From NCBI GenBank assembly GCA_964007475.1, contig OZ023275.1:18827829-18891828 (forward strand): 64,000 bases of DNA. The letters run 5' to 3'. Position 1 is the stretch's first letter. Each line of letters opens with the position of its first letter. A program made the translations under genes and the position numbers. This document shows positions 25,546 through 38,011 of this stretch, one piece after another. The notes below the pieces were generated by a model, which saw nothing but the letters and a program-made list of their open reading frames with translations, was not told the origin of the DNA and ran no database searches. This DNA is from Hybos culiciformis (taxonomy: Eukaryota; Arthropoda; Insecta; Diptera; Hybotidae).

Positions 25546-28285
25546 AATTCATATATGTAAATCCGATGATCGATTAAAGCAAACTTTTTTATTTCTCTCG
25601 AATTGTGATCATAAAAACAAATTTATTCATTTAACTTTAATTCCACAGTCTATACTATGTCCACTTTATATACGAGTATAGATATACATATTCTTTTACA
25701 TCTATGTATAATGGTACAAAGGTCTTTGTATAAATAAAATTATGAGAAAATTTTTGTAGGTCAAAGTTTTGATAACAACAAAATAACAAATATAAATAAA
25801 ACATTAATGTTTTTCAATTAAAATGCAGACAAAATCAACAAAATTAGCTAAAATTTTTTTTCTTTTTTTAGTTTAACAACAATTTAATCATTTTAATTGC
25901 CTTAATTAATCAAATTAAAGAAGTTTGCATTAAATTAATCAAAATGTTTATTAGAAAAGTTTATATCACACAAAGATATAATTATTTTTTAAAGTTTATT
26001 TTATATATATATATTTTTTTTTTATAATAAAAAATACCTATTTACAAGGGAACAAATGATTGAAAAAAAAAAATACCATATAAAGTAGAGAAAAAAAAAT
26101 AAATATAAACTTTTTAACAATCCAATTTATATTTCAAATCACAAAAATAAAATAAATATCAAAAACTTTTTCAAAACTAAAACTGACCTTTAAAAAAAAA
26201 AAATAAAAAAATAAAACTAATTTTGCTCTTATGTGATTACGTTTTTTTTTTTTTTTTTTTCATCCCTTCATAAATTAACAATCAGGAAAGAAAATAACCA
26301 AACATAAGATTTTATAGAATATAAACCTATACCTGTCAATAGTTTCCGATTATCCTTCGTGTCGTAAGATATAGCGTTTAATAAAACTTTATTGAAAGAA
26401 CTGATCAGTGATTTAATTTTTTTAAGGATAGATCAGCTTTTTTAGATCAACGAAATAATCCAAGAATTAGCGTTGCATTTCGAGATTTAACGCTATTGAA
26501 TCTTTATTAGTTGAAATATAAGTTGATTTCCACAAAATTTCATGAAAGATCGCCACGATTGTTAAAATTGGGAATATTAACCATTTCCTTCAAAAATAAA
26601 AGTTAATTTCGATTCTAATGTAAAATTATATACTGGCAATATAGAACAGACTGAAAAACTAGAAAATTATAAATTTATGTAACCACCACTCTTTATTTCA
26701 AACATTTTATTGCCGAAAATGAATTCTGTACTGAGAATTCTCATCGTTTTTACCAGAAGATAAAAATATATAAATAAAATCACCTGAAGTATGTAACTTG
26801 ATTAATATTTATACATAAACATTATGTATGTGTATAGGAATCTAATTTATAATTAATAATTGGAAAATTTCTTACACTAAAGTTTACTATGAAAAAATAA
26901 AATATTTTGTACCATTAAACTAATAATAAACTTAAATTGGAAAATTACGATCTCAAAAAGTTGAAAATTTTCTTTTAAAAAAAAAAAGTAAATTATAAAT
27001 TTTTTTTCCCGCAGGTACCTACTACTCTCAGGAGCTACAATCATAATCCTGTTTGAAAAAAAATAAAATAAAACAATAAACTTAACTTTAAAAACTTTTT
27101 TTTTTATTAGTTCTGGTTCTGAGTATTATTTTTTTTTTTTAATTATTGAAATTAATTTCCAATAATTAACCTCAACATATTGATTATTTGAAACATTTTA
27201 TAGCTCTTCTGACATCGACATGAATCTTATGTTAAAAAAGATTATTGGTATTACTGCATAATTTATATTTATAGCCCTTTTTAATTTATCATCTGTGTAT
27301 GTCAAACAGAGCCCATAAAGGAACTCCAAGGCAATACATTTTCCACGTTATTGGTAAACCTATAAATATTTTATAAAAATCCCAATATTGTTTTTTTTAT
27401 TTTATACGGGATTATTAACTCGTTTACATTTTTAATTTTATTTTTTCTATATATATACAAAAAATAAAAAAATTTTGGTCTGCATCCTCTTAAAGAGTAT
27501 TATACGTCGCGAACGGTCCACTATTTTCAGGTTTTTCAATACTAATTTGAACTTTTAATGATATTAGTTATATCATTATTATATTTATTTTCTTCTTCTT
27601 CTAGGATATATTTTGTTGTTTTTTTCCTTTAGGAGATTCTCTGTACATATTGAAAAAGTTTATTGAAATAGGAGTAAAAAGTAAAAAAGCAAAAAAGCAA
27701 AAATAAAAAAAAATGGAAAAAGAAAACATAAGGCATCGCGTATAAAACCTTAAACTTTTCGTTTTCCACTGAAATTTAGAAAGTTTGTCTTTGCTATATA
27801 TAAAAAGTTTTCTTTACATTAAAAATAATACAAAGTTATTATATTTTTATAGACTTTTCTTGTCTTGTTAAATATTGAGTTAACACAGGAAAAAAAAAAA
27901 ATAAAAATAAACTTTATAATACAAAAACAGAAATATTATTTTTTATAAATAAAAAACAGAATCCATATAGTAAGAAATTCACTAGACATTATTTTTTATC
28001 ATCCCGAAGGCAGCAATAAATGGTTTTAAAAAAAAAAAAAATATATATACCTATATTGGACGAAAAATCATAAAATTAAAAATATCACACGACAAAGTCT
28101 ATCTTCGTAATTTTGAAACAGTTCTGCAATAAACCATTTCCGCAAAAAGAAAACATATGTAAGTTCATTCATAAAAACAATGTCATTCTGTTATTCCGCC
28201 TTTTTCCAAATCATTATATCGATTTGAAGTATATATTCAGTATATCAATCAAGAACCATATGTTCATAAAATTCTGATGGTCTAA
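24782..28285. other. AT-rich non-coding stretch
   Basis: No coding exon is supported. It may hold the promoter and first non-coding exon of the four-exon secreted gene. A minus-strand CTATTGACAG followed by GTATAGG near 26336 is one weak donor candidate. A long (AT)n microsatellite is listed separately. Confidence 0.4.
25490..25541. repeat. (AT)n microsatellite
   Basis: About 26 uninterrupted AT dinucleotides. Confidence 0.95.
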
Positions 28286-28780
28286 TAGTAGATTATTGTA
28301 TATGTAAACTAAATTTGTTATTAATTAAGAGTTCTGTATACACAAAGGTCGAGTGATATAAATTGACAAGTGTCAATGTATTTTTGTATAAATACAGAAC
28401 GAGTTGTATAACAAATTTTGTTTACATATCCAATATACTGTTTTAATGCGTAGGGGAGAGGTAGTTGCAAAGAGAGAATATTTTTTCTTCTCACTTTTTC
28501 TCATTTTTTTTTTTGTATTTGGCTGTATTGAAATATTGTGAGACATATTATTTTTGTTTAGGTATTACGCAATATTCAATACGAAACATCTAAATGATTT
28601 CATTATTTACGCTGATGCATCTAAATTTTTTCATTATATACGCTGATGCATCTAAATTTTTTCATTATTTACACAGATGCATCTAAATGATTGCATGTGT
28701 ATTGACGCATATAATACTCCATTTAGTGATCTAAATTCTATAGCACTAAATACAACATAACGATCCCCAACGCATTAAAA
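28286..28780 (+). mobile_element. Composite repeat copy 3, with an intact left end
   Basis: The copy begins TAGTAGATTATTGTATATG, then ACTAAATTTGT, then TTAATTAAGAGTTCTG. This is the uninterrupted version of the site into which two MITEs inserted in copy 1. The stem, inverted repeat and CATTAAAA end follow as in the other copies. The internal minisatellite is three units of about 31-35 bp containing GATGCATCTAAAT (28598-28690). Confidence 0.75.
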
Positions 28781-31285
28781 GAATTTATTGAAAGAAATAG
28801 ATGGAAATATAATTTCTTAAGCTTATAGGAAAAATATTTTTATTCATTTAGCATTAACAATAACTTTTTACTTTAATTGTAGACTATAATATGATTTTTT
28901 TTTGCCTACAGCAATTTGTAATAAAAATAACTCTGATTTCCTAAATCTTAGCACCAAAAAAAGTAAATATTATACATTTGTTTTTATAAAATTTCTTGTC
29001 AAATTGATTAATCGATTCAATTTTTTTTTTTTTTTTAAATACATTTTCAACTAAAATATTAGTTAAAATAATATATATTGTTCAATATTCCATGCATGTA
29101 ACAGGCAAACTCACAGTCGTATTTCTATAAATTATATGTTTCAAAAACTTAATTTATATATTATATAAGATAACAGTTACCTATAATGCAAAACCACTAT
29201 CCTAAAAGAAGGAAAATAGTGCCCTGGCAAAAGAAGAAAATTCATTCTTTTTATTTGCAAAAAAAAAAAGAAGATTTTTTTTTTCCCTTTTAGAAGACAG
29301 AATATCATAAATATTATTTTTTTTAAATTATGGTTTGTGGTTTTATTTTACTTATTTTAATATTATTGGTTTATTTAACATTGAAACTATGCAAAAGTAA
29401 ACTATGAATATAATTCGACTTATAAATTAAACACTCTTGACTTTGAATTCTATAAAATAGAGTAATAAAATTTCTAAATACAGTCAAATTCCGTCTCTAA
29501 AATACCCGTACTTAATGTGCTAACAAAAATGTTGGTAATAAACAGAAAGTTTTAAAAAGAAGTTAGACATAGGTATATTCAAGTTTTCGAAAGGGAGACC
29601 AGGAGTCATTTATATTTTAAAAATTTTACTCGAAAACATTTATTTCATGGCGCCAGCATAATTTTCCAGTTTAAAATGTGTTATCTTCAGAAAATTTTGG
29701 AATCAAGCAAATAAGCTTAATACAAATGGCATCATGTTGAAATAATGTATACAGCGTTTTAACCATATGAGTCCATTGAGTAATACGATCACTCCAATTA
29801 TTCCAAAATTGAAAGTACAAATTATATGTTTTTATAAAAATCAACAATCCAACTTATAACTAAATACATTGGAGTTCACTAGATATATTTTTATTCTATC
29901 TTCGCTTCATTCAAAGTACCTATAACATTTTTTTTTTCTAAATCCACCTTACCTTCAGCCAAATTTAATCAAATGTAAAACTAGTATCTGCACTATTCAT
30001 ATCATAATTATTTTATATTTATAAACATTAAGAATAAAAACTTATGGTGATTTCCTTAGAAAAGTCTCCTCAGTGAAAGTGCATTCTGTTGAGAGCTTTT
30101 AGTTTTAATTAAAAAAAAATATATAATACATATAGTTTTCTTCTTGTACTATAAGAAAGAAAAAAAAATCTAACAAATTATATACAAAGTTTTTTAAAGT
30201 TCAGCGCATTTTAATTTTTCTTCTGCAAAAATAATAATTTTTTTTTCTTTTTATGTATAAAAAATATTTAACAATATCCTTAAGATGTTTATTCTCCTTT
30301 GTAATATTTTTAGTCTTTGTGAAAATTTTAAGGACATCACCGAAAATTAATTGAAATGTTATTAGAAATTTTATATTGGGGTTTTATATAAATGTATATG
30401 TATGCACCATTTTTTAGGTCAAGTTTTTAAGTTTTAATAAATCTAAGAGCTTAAAAATTAAATTCTCTTTTTGTGTCATGTAAATTTTAGCTTACACATA
30501 AATTAAATAATTAAAGAATCTTAATTAATTAACCATTTATTTATTCATATCCCCATTTAAAAATAATTTCCTTAACTAAGTATTCAGATTTCAAAACATA
30601 CTAAGAACATATACTAGAAATTGTATTCAATAAAAAAAGAAATCGACTCTTGTCAAAATGGGTTTGCATTGCACGTGAAAGTGTGTTTTTAATATTATAG
30701 TTAAATATGAAGTGAGAAAATAAATGCTAAAAAACAAAATCCGCGAACTTTATTTCTTGTCTTTAATGTTAAAAGAAAAAACCAATTTAAACAAGAATAA
30801 AATGTACTTCAAGTATACTCTACTTAATTGCTTCTTACTTTGAACTTTACTTGCAAATACTATATCTTTATAATAATTATTTTTAATTGATTTTAAATGT
30901 TACAAGGTTTTTTTATTTTAGTATTTATCTTTATAATTTAATTTTTTAAAAACTTCTTAAACATTAAAACAAAGAATTATAAATATTTATTTTTTAAAAT
31001 TCCATCAACAAATTGATCATCTCGATCAACAAACATTAATTCAAAAACTATTTAAATTATAAACACAAAAATCATTAAGATGTTAATTAGTATATACATA
31101 AAACATTTTATTATTATTATTTTTTCACTTTTTTCTTTAAAACAAAATATAAGGTTAAAACAGATATTAAAAGTACATATATTGAAATTATGCAAATAAA
31201 TGCAAATCGTTATAACAGCAGCATGACATTAGTCAAAACATATTATAAATTTAAAGGATTTTTGGTGTTAGCGTATAAAACAAAA
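28781..31285. other. AT-rich stretch, nothing recognised
   Basis: No coding exon, repeat border or RNA gene could be supported here. Confidence 0.5.
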
Positions 31286-31527
31286 TAAAAAAACACACGA
31301 AGCAGTCATAGGAACTGCCGAAAGAAGTTTATACTTAAAGCTTTAAACTATGAAATAACAATGACTACAAATAATGGACTGCTTTTGGACTGCTGGACTG
31401 ATTTTTATTTTAATTTACATTTTGTACTGAGCAGCCCATCATTTATAGCCACTGTTATTTCATAGTTTAAAGCTTTAAGTATAAACTTCTTTCGGCAGTT
31501 CCTATGACTGCTTCGTGTGTTTTTTTT
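31286..31527. repeat. Foldback element with ~77-bp arms
   Basis: The arm at 31286-31363 (from ACACACGAAGCAGTCATAGG to the TGAAATAACA region) is repeated almost perfectly in inverse at 31450-31527. The loop of about 86 nt is not part of the perfect stem. High arm identity implies recent origin or conversion between arms. It directly abuts the tandem repeat block that carries the minisatellite. Confidence 0.9.
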
Positions 31528-31694
31528 TATATTTTGAGCCAGGACGACTCTAAAAGTAGCTAACTACCCAAAACTTTTGGGCAGGTAATCTTTATTTCAC
31601 CGGCGCTACCTATTTAAAAAACATTTTTTTTTGCATATTTTAAGCAGGGAAGACCCTAACCATAGCTCCCTCTCCAAAATTTTTGGTCAGGTAA
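31528..31694. repeat. ~100-bp tandem units, left flank of the minisatellite
   Basis: One and a half units share the pattern TATTTTGAGCCAGGACGACTC...CCAAAATTTTTGG(G/T)CAGGTAATC. They start at about 31530 and 31636, a spacing of about 106 bp. The second unit breaks off at CAGGTAATT, exactly where the 12-bp array begins. The same unit resumes after the array. Confidence 0.85.
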
Positions 31695-33622
31695 TTCCAC
31701 CCTCACTTCCGCCCTCACTTCCGCCCTCACTTCCGCCCTCACTTCTGCCCTAACTACCAACCTGATTCCGCCCTACCAACCTGATTTCCGCCCTCACTAC
31801 CACCCTCGCTTCCGCCCTCACTTCCGCACTCACTTCCGCCCTCACTTCCGCCCTCACTTCCGCCCTCACTTCCGCCCTCACTTCCGCCCAAACTTCCGCC
31901 CTCACTTCCGCCCTCACTTCCGCCCTCACTTCCGCCCACACTTCCGCCCTCACTTCCGCCCTCACTTCCGCCCTCACTTCCGCCATCACTTCCGCTCTCA
32001 CTTCCGCCCTCACTTCCGCCCTCACTTCCGCCCTTACTTCCGCCCTCACTTCCGCCCTCACTTCCGCCCTCACTTCCGCCTTCACCTCCGCCCTCACTTC
32101 CGCCCTCACTTCCACCCTCACTTCCGCCCTCACTTCCGCCCTCACTTCCGCCCTCACTTCCGACCTCACTTCCGCCCTCACTTCCGCCCTCACTTCCGCC
32201 CTCACTTCCACCCTCACTTCCGCCTTAATTCCGCCCTCACTTCCGCCCTCACTTCCGCACTCACTTCTGCCCGCACTTCCGCCCTCACTTCCACTCTCAC
32301 TTCCGCCCTCACTTCCGCACTCACTTCCGCCCTCACTTCCGCCCTCACTTCCGACCTCACTTCCGCCCTCACTTCCGCCCTCACTTCCGCCCTCACTTCC
32401 GCCCTCACTTCCGCCCTCACTTCCAACCTCACTTCCGCCCTCACTTCCGTCCTCACTTCTGCCCTAACTACCAACCTCTCTTCCGCCCTCACTTCCGTCC
32501 TGATTTCCACCCTGATTTCCGCCCTCACTACCACCCTCGCTTCCGCCCTCACTTCCTCTCTCACTTCCGCCCTCACTTCCGCCCTCACTTCCGCCCTCAC
32601 TTCCGCCTCACTTCCGCTCTCACTTCCGCCCTCACTTCCGCCCTCACTTCCGCCCTCACTTCCACCCTCACTTCCGCCCTCACTTCCGCCCTCACTTCCG
32701 CCCGCACTTCCACCCTCACTTCCTCCCTCACTTCCGCCCTCACTTCCGCCCTAACTTCCGCCCTTACTTCCGCCCTAACTTCCGCCCTAACTTCTGTCCT
32801 CCGTTCCGCCCTCCCTTCCGCCCGCCCTTCCGTCCTCACTTCCAACCTCACTTCCGCCCTCACTTCCGTCCTCACTTCCGTCCTCACTTCCGCCCTCACT
32901 TCCGCCCTCACTTCCGCCCTCACTTCCGCCCTCACTTCCGCCCTCACTTCCGCCCTCACTTCCGCCCTCACTTCTGCCCTCATTTCCGCCCTCACTTCCG
33001 CCCTCACTTCTGCCCTCACTTCTGCCCTCACTTCCGCCCTCACTTCCGCCCTCACTTCCGCCCTCACTTCCGCCCTCACTTCCGCCCTCACTTCCGCCCT
33101 CACTTCCGCCCTCACTTCCGACCTCACTTCCGCCCTCACTTCCGCCCTCACTTCCGCCCTCACTTCCGCCCTCACTTCCGCCCTCACTTCCGCCCTCACT
33201 TCCGCCCTCACTTCCGCCCTCACTTCCGCCCTCACTTCCGCCCTCACTTCTGCCCTCATTTCTGCCCTCACTTACGCCCTCACTTCCGCCCTCACTTCCG
33301 CCCTCACTTCCGCCCGCACTTCCGCCCTCACTTCCGCCCTCACTTCCGCCCTCACTTCTGCCCTCACTTCCGCCCTCACTTCCGCCCTCACTTCCGCCCT
33401 CACTTCCGCCCTCACTTCCGCCCTGACTTCCACCCTCACTTCCTCCCTCACTTCCGCCCTCACTTCCGCCCTAACTTCCGCCCTCACTTCCGCCCTAACT
33501 TCCGCCCTAACTTCCGCCCTAACTTCTGTACTCCGTTCCGCCCTCCCTTCCGCCCTCCCTTCCGACCTCTCTTCAGCCCTTACTGCCGCCCTCTCTTCAG
33601 CCCTTACTGCCGCCCTCACTTC
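31695..33622. repeat. GC-rich 12-bp minisatellite, about 160 units, with higher-order structure
   Basis: The unit is CTTCCGCCCTCA, repeated with point variants for 1.9 kb. It is strikingly GC-rich against its AT-rich surroundings. Variant landmarks recur at a long spacing: the TCCTCCCTCA variant at 32721 and 33441 (720 bp, 60 units), the CCGTTCCG variant at 32801 and 33533 (732 bp), the CTAACTACCAAC variant near 31750 and 32464 (714 bp), and the ACTACCACCCTCGC variant at 31796 and 32527 (731 bp). So the array grew by duplicating blocks of about 60 units. Because 12 is a multiple of 3, the minus strand reads as open Arg-Ala-Glu-Val repeats; this looks incidental. Confidence 0.95.
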
Positions 33623-33895
33623 CTTCCTTTTTTTTGGGCAGGTAATCTTTATTTCTCACCCGAGCTACCTATTTAAAAAAAAAAATTATTTTGGTATATT
33701 TTGAGGCGGGAAGACTCTAACTGTAGCTCCGTATCCAAAATTTTTGGTCAGGTAATCTAATTATTTGATCGGAGGAAAAAATTTTTTTTAACATATTTTG
33801 AGCCGGCACGACCTAACCGTAGGTCACTGCCCAAAAAATTTTCGGCAGGTAATCTTTATTTCACCGGACCTACCTATTTTGAAAAATAAATTTTA
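33623..33895. repeat. ~100-bp tandem units, right flank of the minisatellite
   Basis: Units resume with GGGCAGGTAATCTTTATTTC (33636), then TATTTTGAGGCGGGAAGACTC (33694) and TATTTTGAGCCGGCACGACC (33795), a spacing of about 101 bp. They match the units at 31528-31694, so the 12-bp array expanded inside one unit of a pre-existing tandem repeat. Confidence 0.85.
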
Positions 33896-34140
33896 GTTGT
33901 TAGATAATTTGTAAACGAAAGATTTTTAAAAAATAATTTGAATTTAAATTTTCCGTGCTAAATTATTTTGTTTTTATAAATGACAAATGATTATTGAACT
34001 ACCTAATTTGAAAAAAAATTTAAATTTTAAAAAATTTGTAAACGAAAGATTTTTAAAAATAATTTGAATTTAAATTTTTCGCGCCAAATTATTTTGTTTT
34101 TATAAATAACAAATGATTATTGAGTTGACTAATTTTTTTT
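33896..34140. repeat. Two-copy ~127-bp tandem duplication
   Basis: A segment with GTAAACGAAAGATTTTTAAA, then AATTATTTTG, then AAATGATTATTGA occurs at 33911 and again at 34038, with few changes between copies. It directly follows the satellite block and may be the edge of the same composite element. Confidence 0.8.
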
Positions 34141-35369
34141 GAGTATTCAAACGGTACAGCATGTCGTTTTTTTTTTTAACTCAAATTCGAATGAGTAAAA
34201 AAATTTTTACCCCCTACAGAATTACTCATTTATATCATACACCGCGTTAAAAGAAGTATAAACTTCAAAAATTTTTTTGGGTTTATTTTATTAAAATATC
34301 TTATATATCTACTCAAAATAAAACTAAGGTTCACAATGCATTTTTATGTGCATGACATTTAATGCAAACATAACGTATTATTACTACAGGACTAACCTTC
34401 TTTATAATTATTCGATGAACTTCAAAAATTCTGAATTGCATTGAAAGAATTTTTTTTAACAATAAAATTGGCACAATTATACAAAAAATTAATTTATGTA
34501 CAAATTCAATGAAAAAAAAATTATCCAGTTGTTGACATTAACCAAAACGCACTGTTATCTGGAAAAATGTTTTTCAAGGTTCGTTTAGCTAATTTTATTT
34601 TTTTAACTTGCAAAGAAAAAAAGCATTTTAAGATTTTCCCAACTAAATAAAACTAAAAAAAAATCATTTGCACGTGACTAAATGGCAAAAAAAAAAAAAA
34701 ACTGCAAGTTAATCGTGATTTCAAGAATTTTAATACTTATAAAAAAAAATTATATGTTTTTTCTCATTAAAATGTATTTTTTTCATTTTTTTTTTACGAA
34801 AAATACCATGATAATAAAATCATATAAAATTCATGTCATGAGCAACATGATTTTAATGGTTCGACAATTAAATATGAAAAATAAATCAAATACTTTGAAT
34901 CTGAATAATAATATTTTTCCAAACTGCTTTATATAAATTAATAAATCAAATTCATGACATTCCATCATATTCGAAGGAAAAATTAAAAAAGATTCAATAT
35001 AAATTGTGCTTTATCCATGTGATTAGATTTTTGGTCTGGCCAAATTCATAACGAATTTATTGTAAATTTGAATTAAAATAATACAGACTTGGTCTGAAAT
35101 TATATGGTTACTGCCATAATAGATATATCACTGAGCCAAAAAAGGCGTACTAAATTTTAGGACTTTTGGCATTAAATCAAGTTCTAGTATTTTTATACAC
35201 AAAACAACAACAAATACATTTTTTTTATAAAAAAAAACAATATTTAAGTTCTTTCGGTATCATATCAAGTACAAACTACTCTAAGATCGTAAAATTAATG
35301 CCTACAAGCATAATTTTTAGTACCAAGAGAATTAAAGTTATTCCAAAAATTCTTGAATTAAAATATTTG
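34141..35369. other. AT-rich non-coding stretch
   Basis: A short perfect palindrome, GAAGTATAAACTTC, lies at about 34254. It resembles the GAAGTTTATACTT in the foldback arms near 31326. The open frames at 34682-34936 and 35166-35408 look like chance frames. No gene is supported. Confidence 0.45.
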
Positions 35370-35600
35370 AATAATTTTAATACTATGGCCGAATGGAAAA
35401 GTGGTTGAATGAAATGCTAAAGACCGACGTTCGAATCCCGACGAAAGCATAAGAAAAATGTATGCGATATTTATATTTTTTATTTTGTGCTCACGAATAA
35501 TTTTATTACTATGGCCTAATGGTAGGTTGAAATATTTAGTATGTTTAGTACCGAGGTTCAAATCCCGAAGAGGGCATAAGAGAAATAAAATAAGAAATTG
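35370..35600 (+). mobile_element. tRNA-derived SINE-like tandem dimer
   Basis: Two related units lie about 126 bp apart. Each has a pol III A-box-like motif (TGGCCGAATGG at 35386; TGGCCTAATGG at 35512). Each then has a B-box-like motif about 40 nt on (ACGTTCGAATCCC at 35428; AGGTTCAAATCCC at 35554), followed by GGCATAAGA-like sequence. The TGGCCRANTGG form points to a class II tRNA (Ser or Leu type) ancestor. Neither unit folds into a full tRNA cloverleaf by inspection. An A-rich tail follows the second unit (35600-35640). This is probably a SINE or tRNA pseudogene pair. Confidence 0.7.
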
Positions 35601-37659
35601 GAAATAAAAAAAAATAGTAATAAATAAAAAAAATAAATAATCTCTTTTAAAAAAATTTTAATCCCAAAAGGCATTGATTTTAGTAAAACCGTCATTGGAC
35701 GGTTTTTGTTGCGGAAAATACATGATTTTATGCATTTTTGCACGATTTTAGCACGTTTTTTATCTCAGTGTACTGGTTAACTAATATCTGATTGCTATTA
35801 TTATTTGACATTTCTAATTTTCTTTACGTTTTTGTGAATTTTTAATATTTTAACCTCTTTTTATTTAAGTGAGTAAATTAAAAATAAATTAGGAAAAAGA
35901 TATTAATAATCGCTCAACGTATATAATCGCAAACGATATTCGCTATACGTTTACTAGTTGTAAATTTAATCAAATTTAATATACTGAAATAAAAAAAATT
36001 TGTGCTTAAAATTAAAATTTTTTTTTTTGTTAGTTTAAGATTTTTTTAAGTATATTTGTTATTTTATAAGTGTAATGTTTACCTTATTCGATTTGATAGT
36101 TAATAAAAAAAAATAAATTTTGTTTGAAATGAGGTTAGAATACTTAAAATCATAATTTTGTTTGTCTTTACTTTTTACTTTGTTTTTGTCTTAATAGTGA
36201 TAAACATATTTTTTTTTATGAAATATAAAATTTAATTGAAGAAAGCTTTCAGTTTTTTTTTTTATTTTAATATACATACATTTACTGAATTATTTATGAA
36301 CATTTTTTTTTGTTTTAATAAATTACATACTTTTTTCTTTTTTTTTTTGAAACATAAATGCAACAGGTTTTTTTCTCACCTGCAAAAAAGGAATACCTAC
36401 TGCTGTATAAGAATTCATTTATGTTGTTATGTGTTGTAAAAATAAATTTAAAGTAGTTAAATTTATATAAACAAAAATTAAATAATCTCTGAATAATTTA
36501 ATAAAAACAATTATATCATGTAATGTAAGCTTATTTACAAAAAAAAAAAGAAAGAAAATTGTTTCATTTATAATTCTTTTTTATTCCGTTTTAGAGAGTT
36601 TCATTTTCTATTATTGTGTAAATGAAGAAATTTCTTATAAGTCACAATTTTCACACATTGTGGCAAAGGATTGAAATATTGTATTTTTGAACATTGTAGT
36701 AGCTTCTTGAAATCAACAACAAGTCGGTTGAGTCCGATATTTAAAATGTTTTTTGACTAAATTTATAATTATTATTAAGTCTATACGGCCTACAAATGAC
36801 ACAAAATCTTATCGTCGCTGCTTAAATTTAACTTCGCATTCGAATTGAATGATATATATTTTCAGAAATGTCTCATTTTCGATATTTCAAAAACTCAAAT
36901 ATTTAAATTTTGATAGTCCGTCATTCGGAATATTATACAAGTACGAAAAATACTATCAACAAATGAGTTTTTCCCCTATTACTATATTTGTTGTATATTC
37001 TTAAAAAATGTAAACTTTTGTAATTGAATTATTTTATAAAGCTTTTAAAAAAAGGACCATAAAATGAATAAAAGTCAGCTTAATATCCAACTGACACTAT
37101 AAAAATCCATATCAACATAGTAGCAAAAAGTTATGAAAGAATGAAAACAATCCTCATTTCAGTGAACTACACAATGGACATCACGATATACTTTAATGTC
37201 CAGACATTTAAATGGAGGTAAAAAAAAAAATGTTAAACGTGACCTGTTTTTTTTTTTTTTTTAATATTCTTGCTATTAGAAATATTAAATCCTTTTTACA
37301 AAGTATTATAAAATATATAATATAATTATATATTTCTGTTGTTATGTTGTATTTTGTTTGAATTCAAAAGTTAAGGGCAAACATTCTTTTAAAATTATAA
37401 TGAGCAAAATAATAATAATTTTTAATGTGTTCATGGTGGATGACATTTTTATGAGGAATTAGAAAATATATGTATATAAGGATAAAAATGACGATGGTAA
37501 AGTTAAGAAGAGGTGTATTCAAAATAATAAAATTCACAATGTTTACGTTGAGAAAAATTCTGTATTGTAGGTATTATAAAAGAAAAGAATGTAAATTGAA
37601 TAATAAATAAATTTATATAGTTTAAAATTATATGTTTATTTTTAATCTAGTTCATTGCA

Positions 37660-37955
37660 AGCTTTTTTATGAATTACGTGACACAGAAAAAACAACTAAA
37701 AGTTGTGCTTTCTGGTCACAAAGTAAATAATATATTTGGTTCTAAAAAATACAAGGCCTGGTTATGGTTTCTCCGATATATATGAACAAGCTAGTTAGTG
37801 TGTCAAAAAACGAAAAGCTGTATTATTGACTCTTGCAACTGAAGTTCTAGAATTGATTTCATAACCGCTAAACTTCACAACACAAGTAAATGAAGATATC
37901 GATTTATCAAATGGAGACCACGGCTTACAAAATTTAATCTACAATAACATATAGG
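37660..37955 (+). pseudogene. Possible decayed coding fragment, family unknown
   Basis: Two patches read with normal amino-acid variety: MNYVTQKKQLKVVLSGHKV from about 37670, and FTTQVNEDIDLSNGDHGL around 37878-37930, the latter downstream of an in-frame stop. This could be a degraded transposon gene, but it could also be chance. No function is assigned. Confidence 0.25.
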
Positions 37956-37964
37956 TGATTATTA

Positions 37965-38011
37965 TTACTATTATTATTATATTATTATCATTATTATCAT
38001 TATTATTATTA
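37965..38011. repeat. (ATT)n microsatellite
   Basis: Imperfect trinucleotide run of ATT with occasional ATC units. Confidence 0.9.

Noticed and set aside
31750..33619. Four minus-strand frames of RAEV/GGSE repeats as genes
   Set aside because: They follow from a 12-bp minisatellite unit without stop codons. No signal peptide, unique domain or splice context, and frames change at 1-bp indels.
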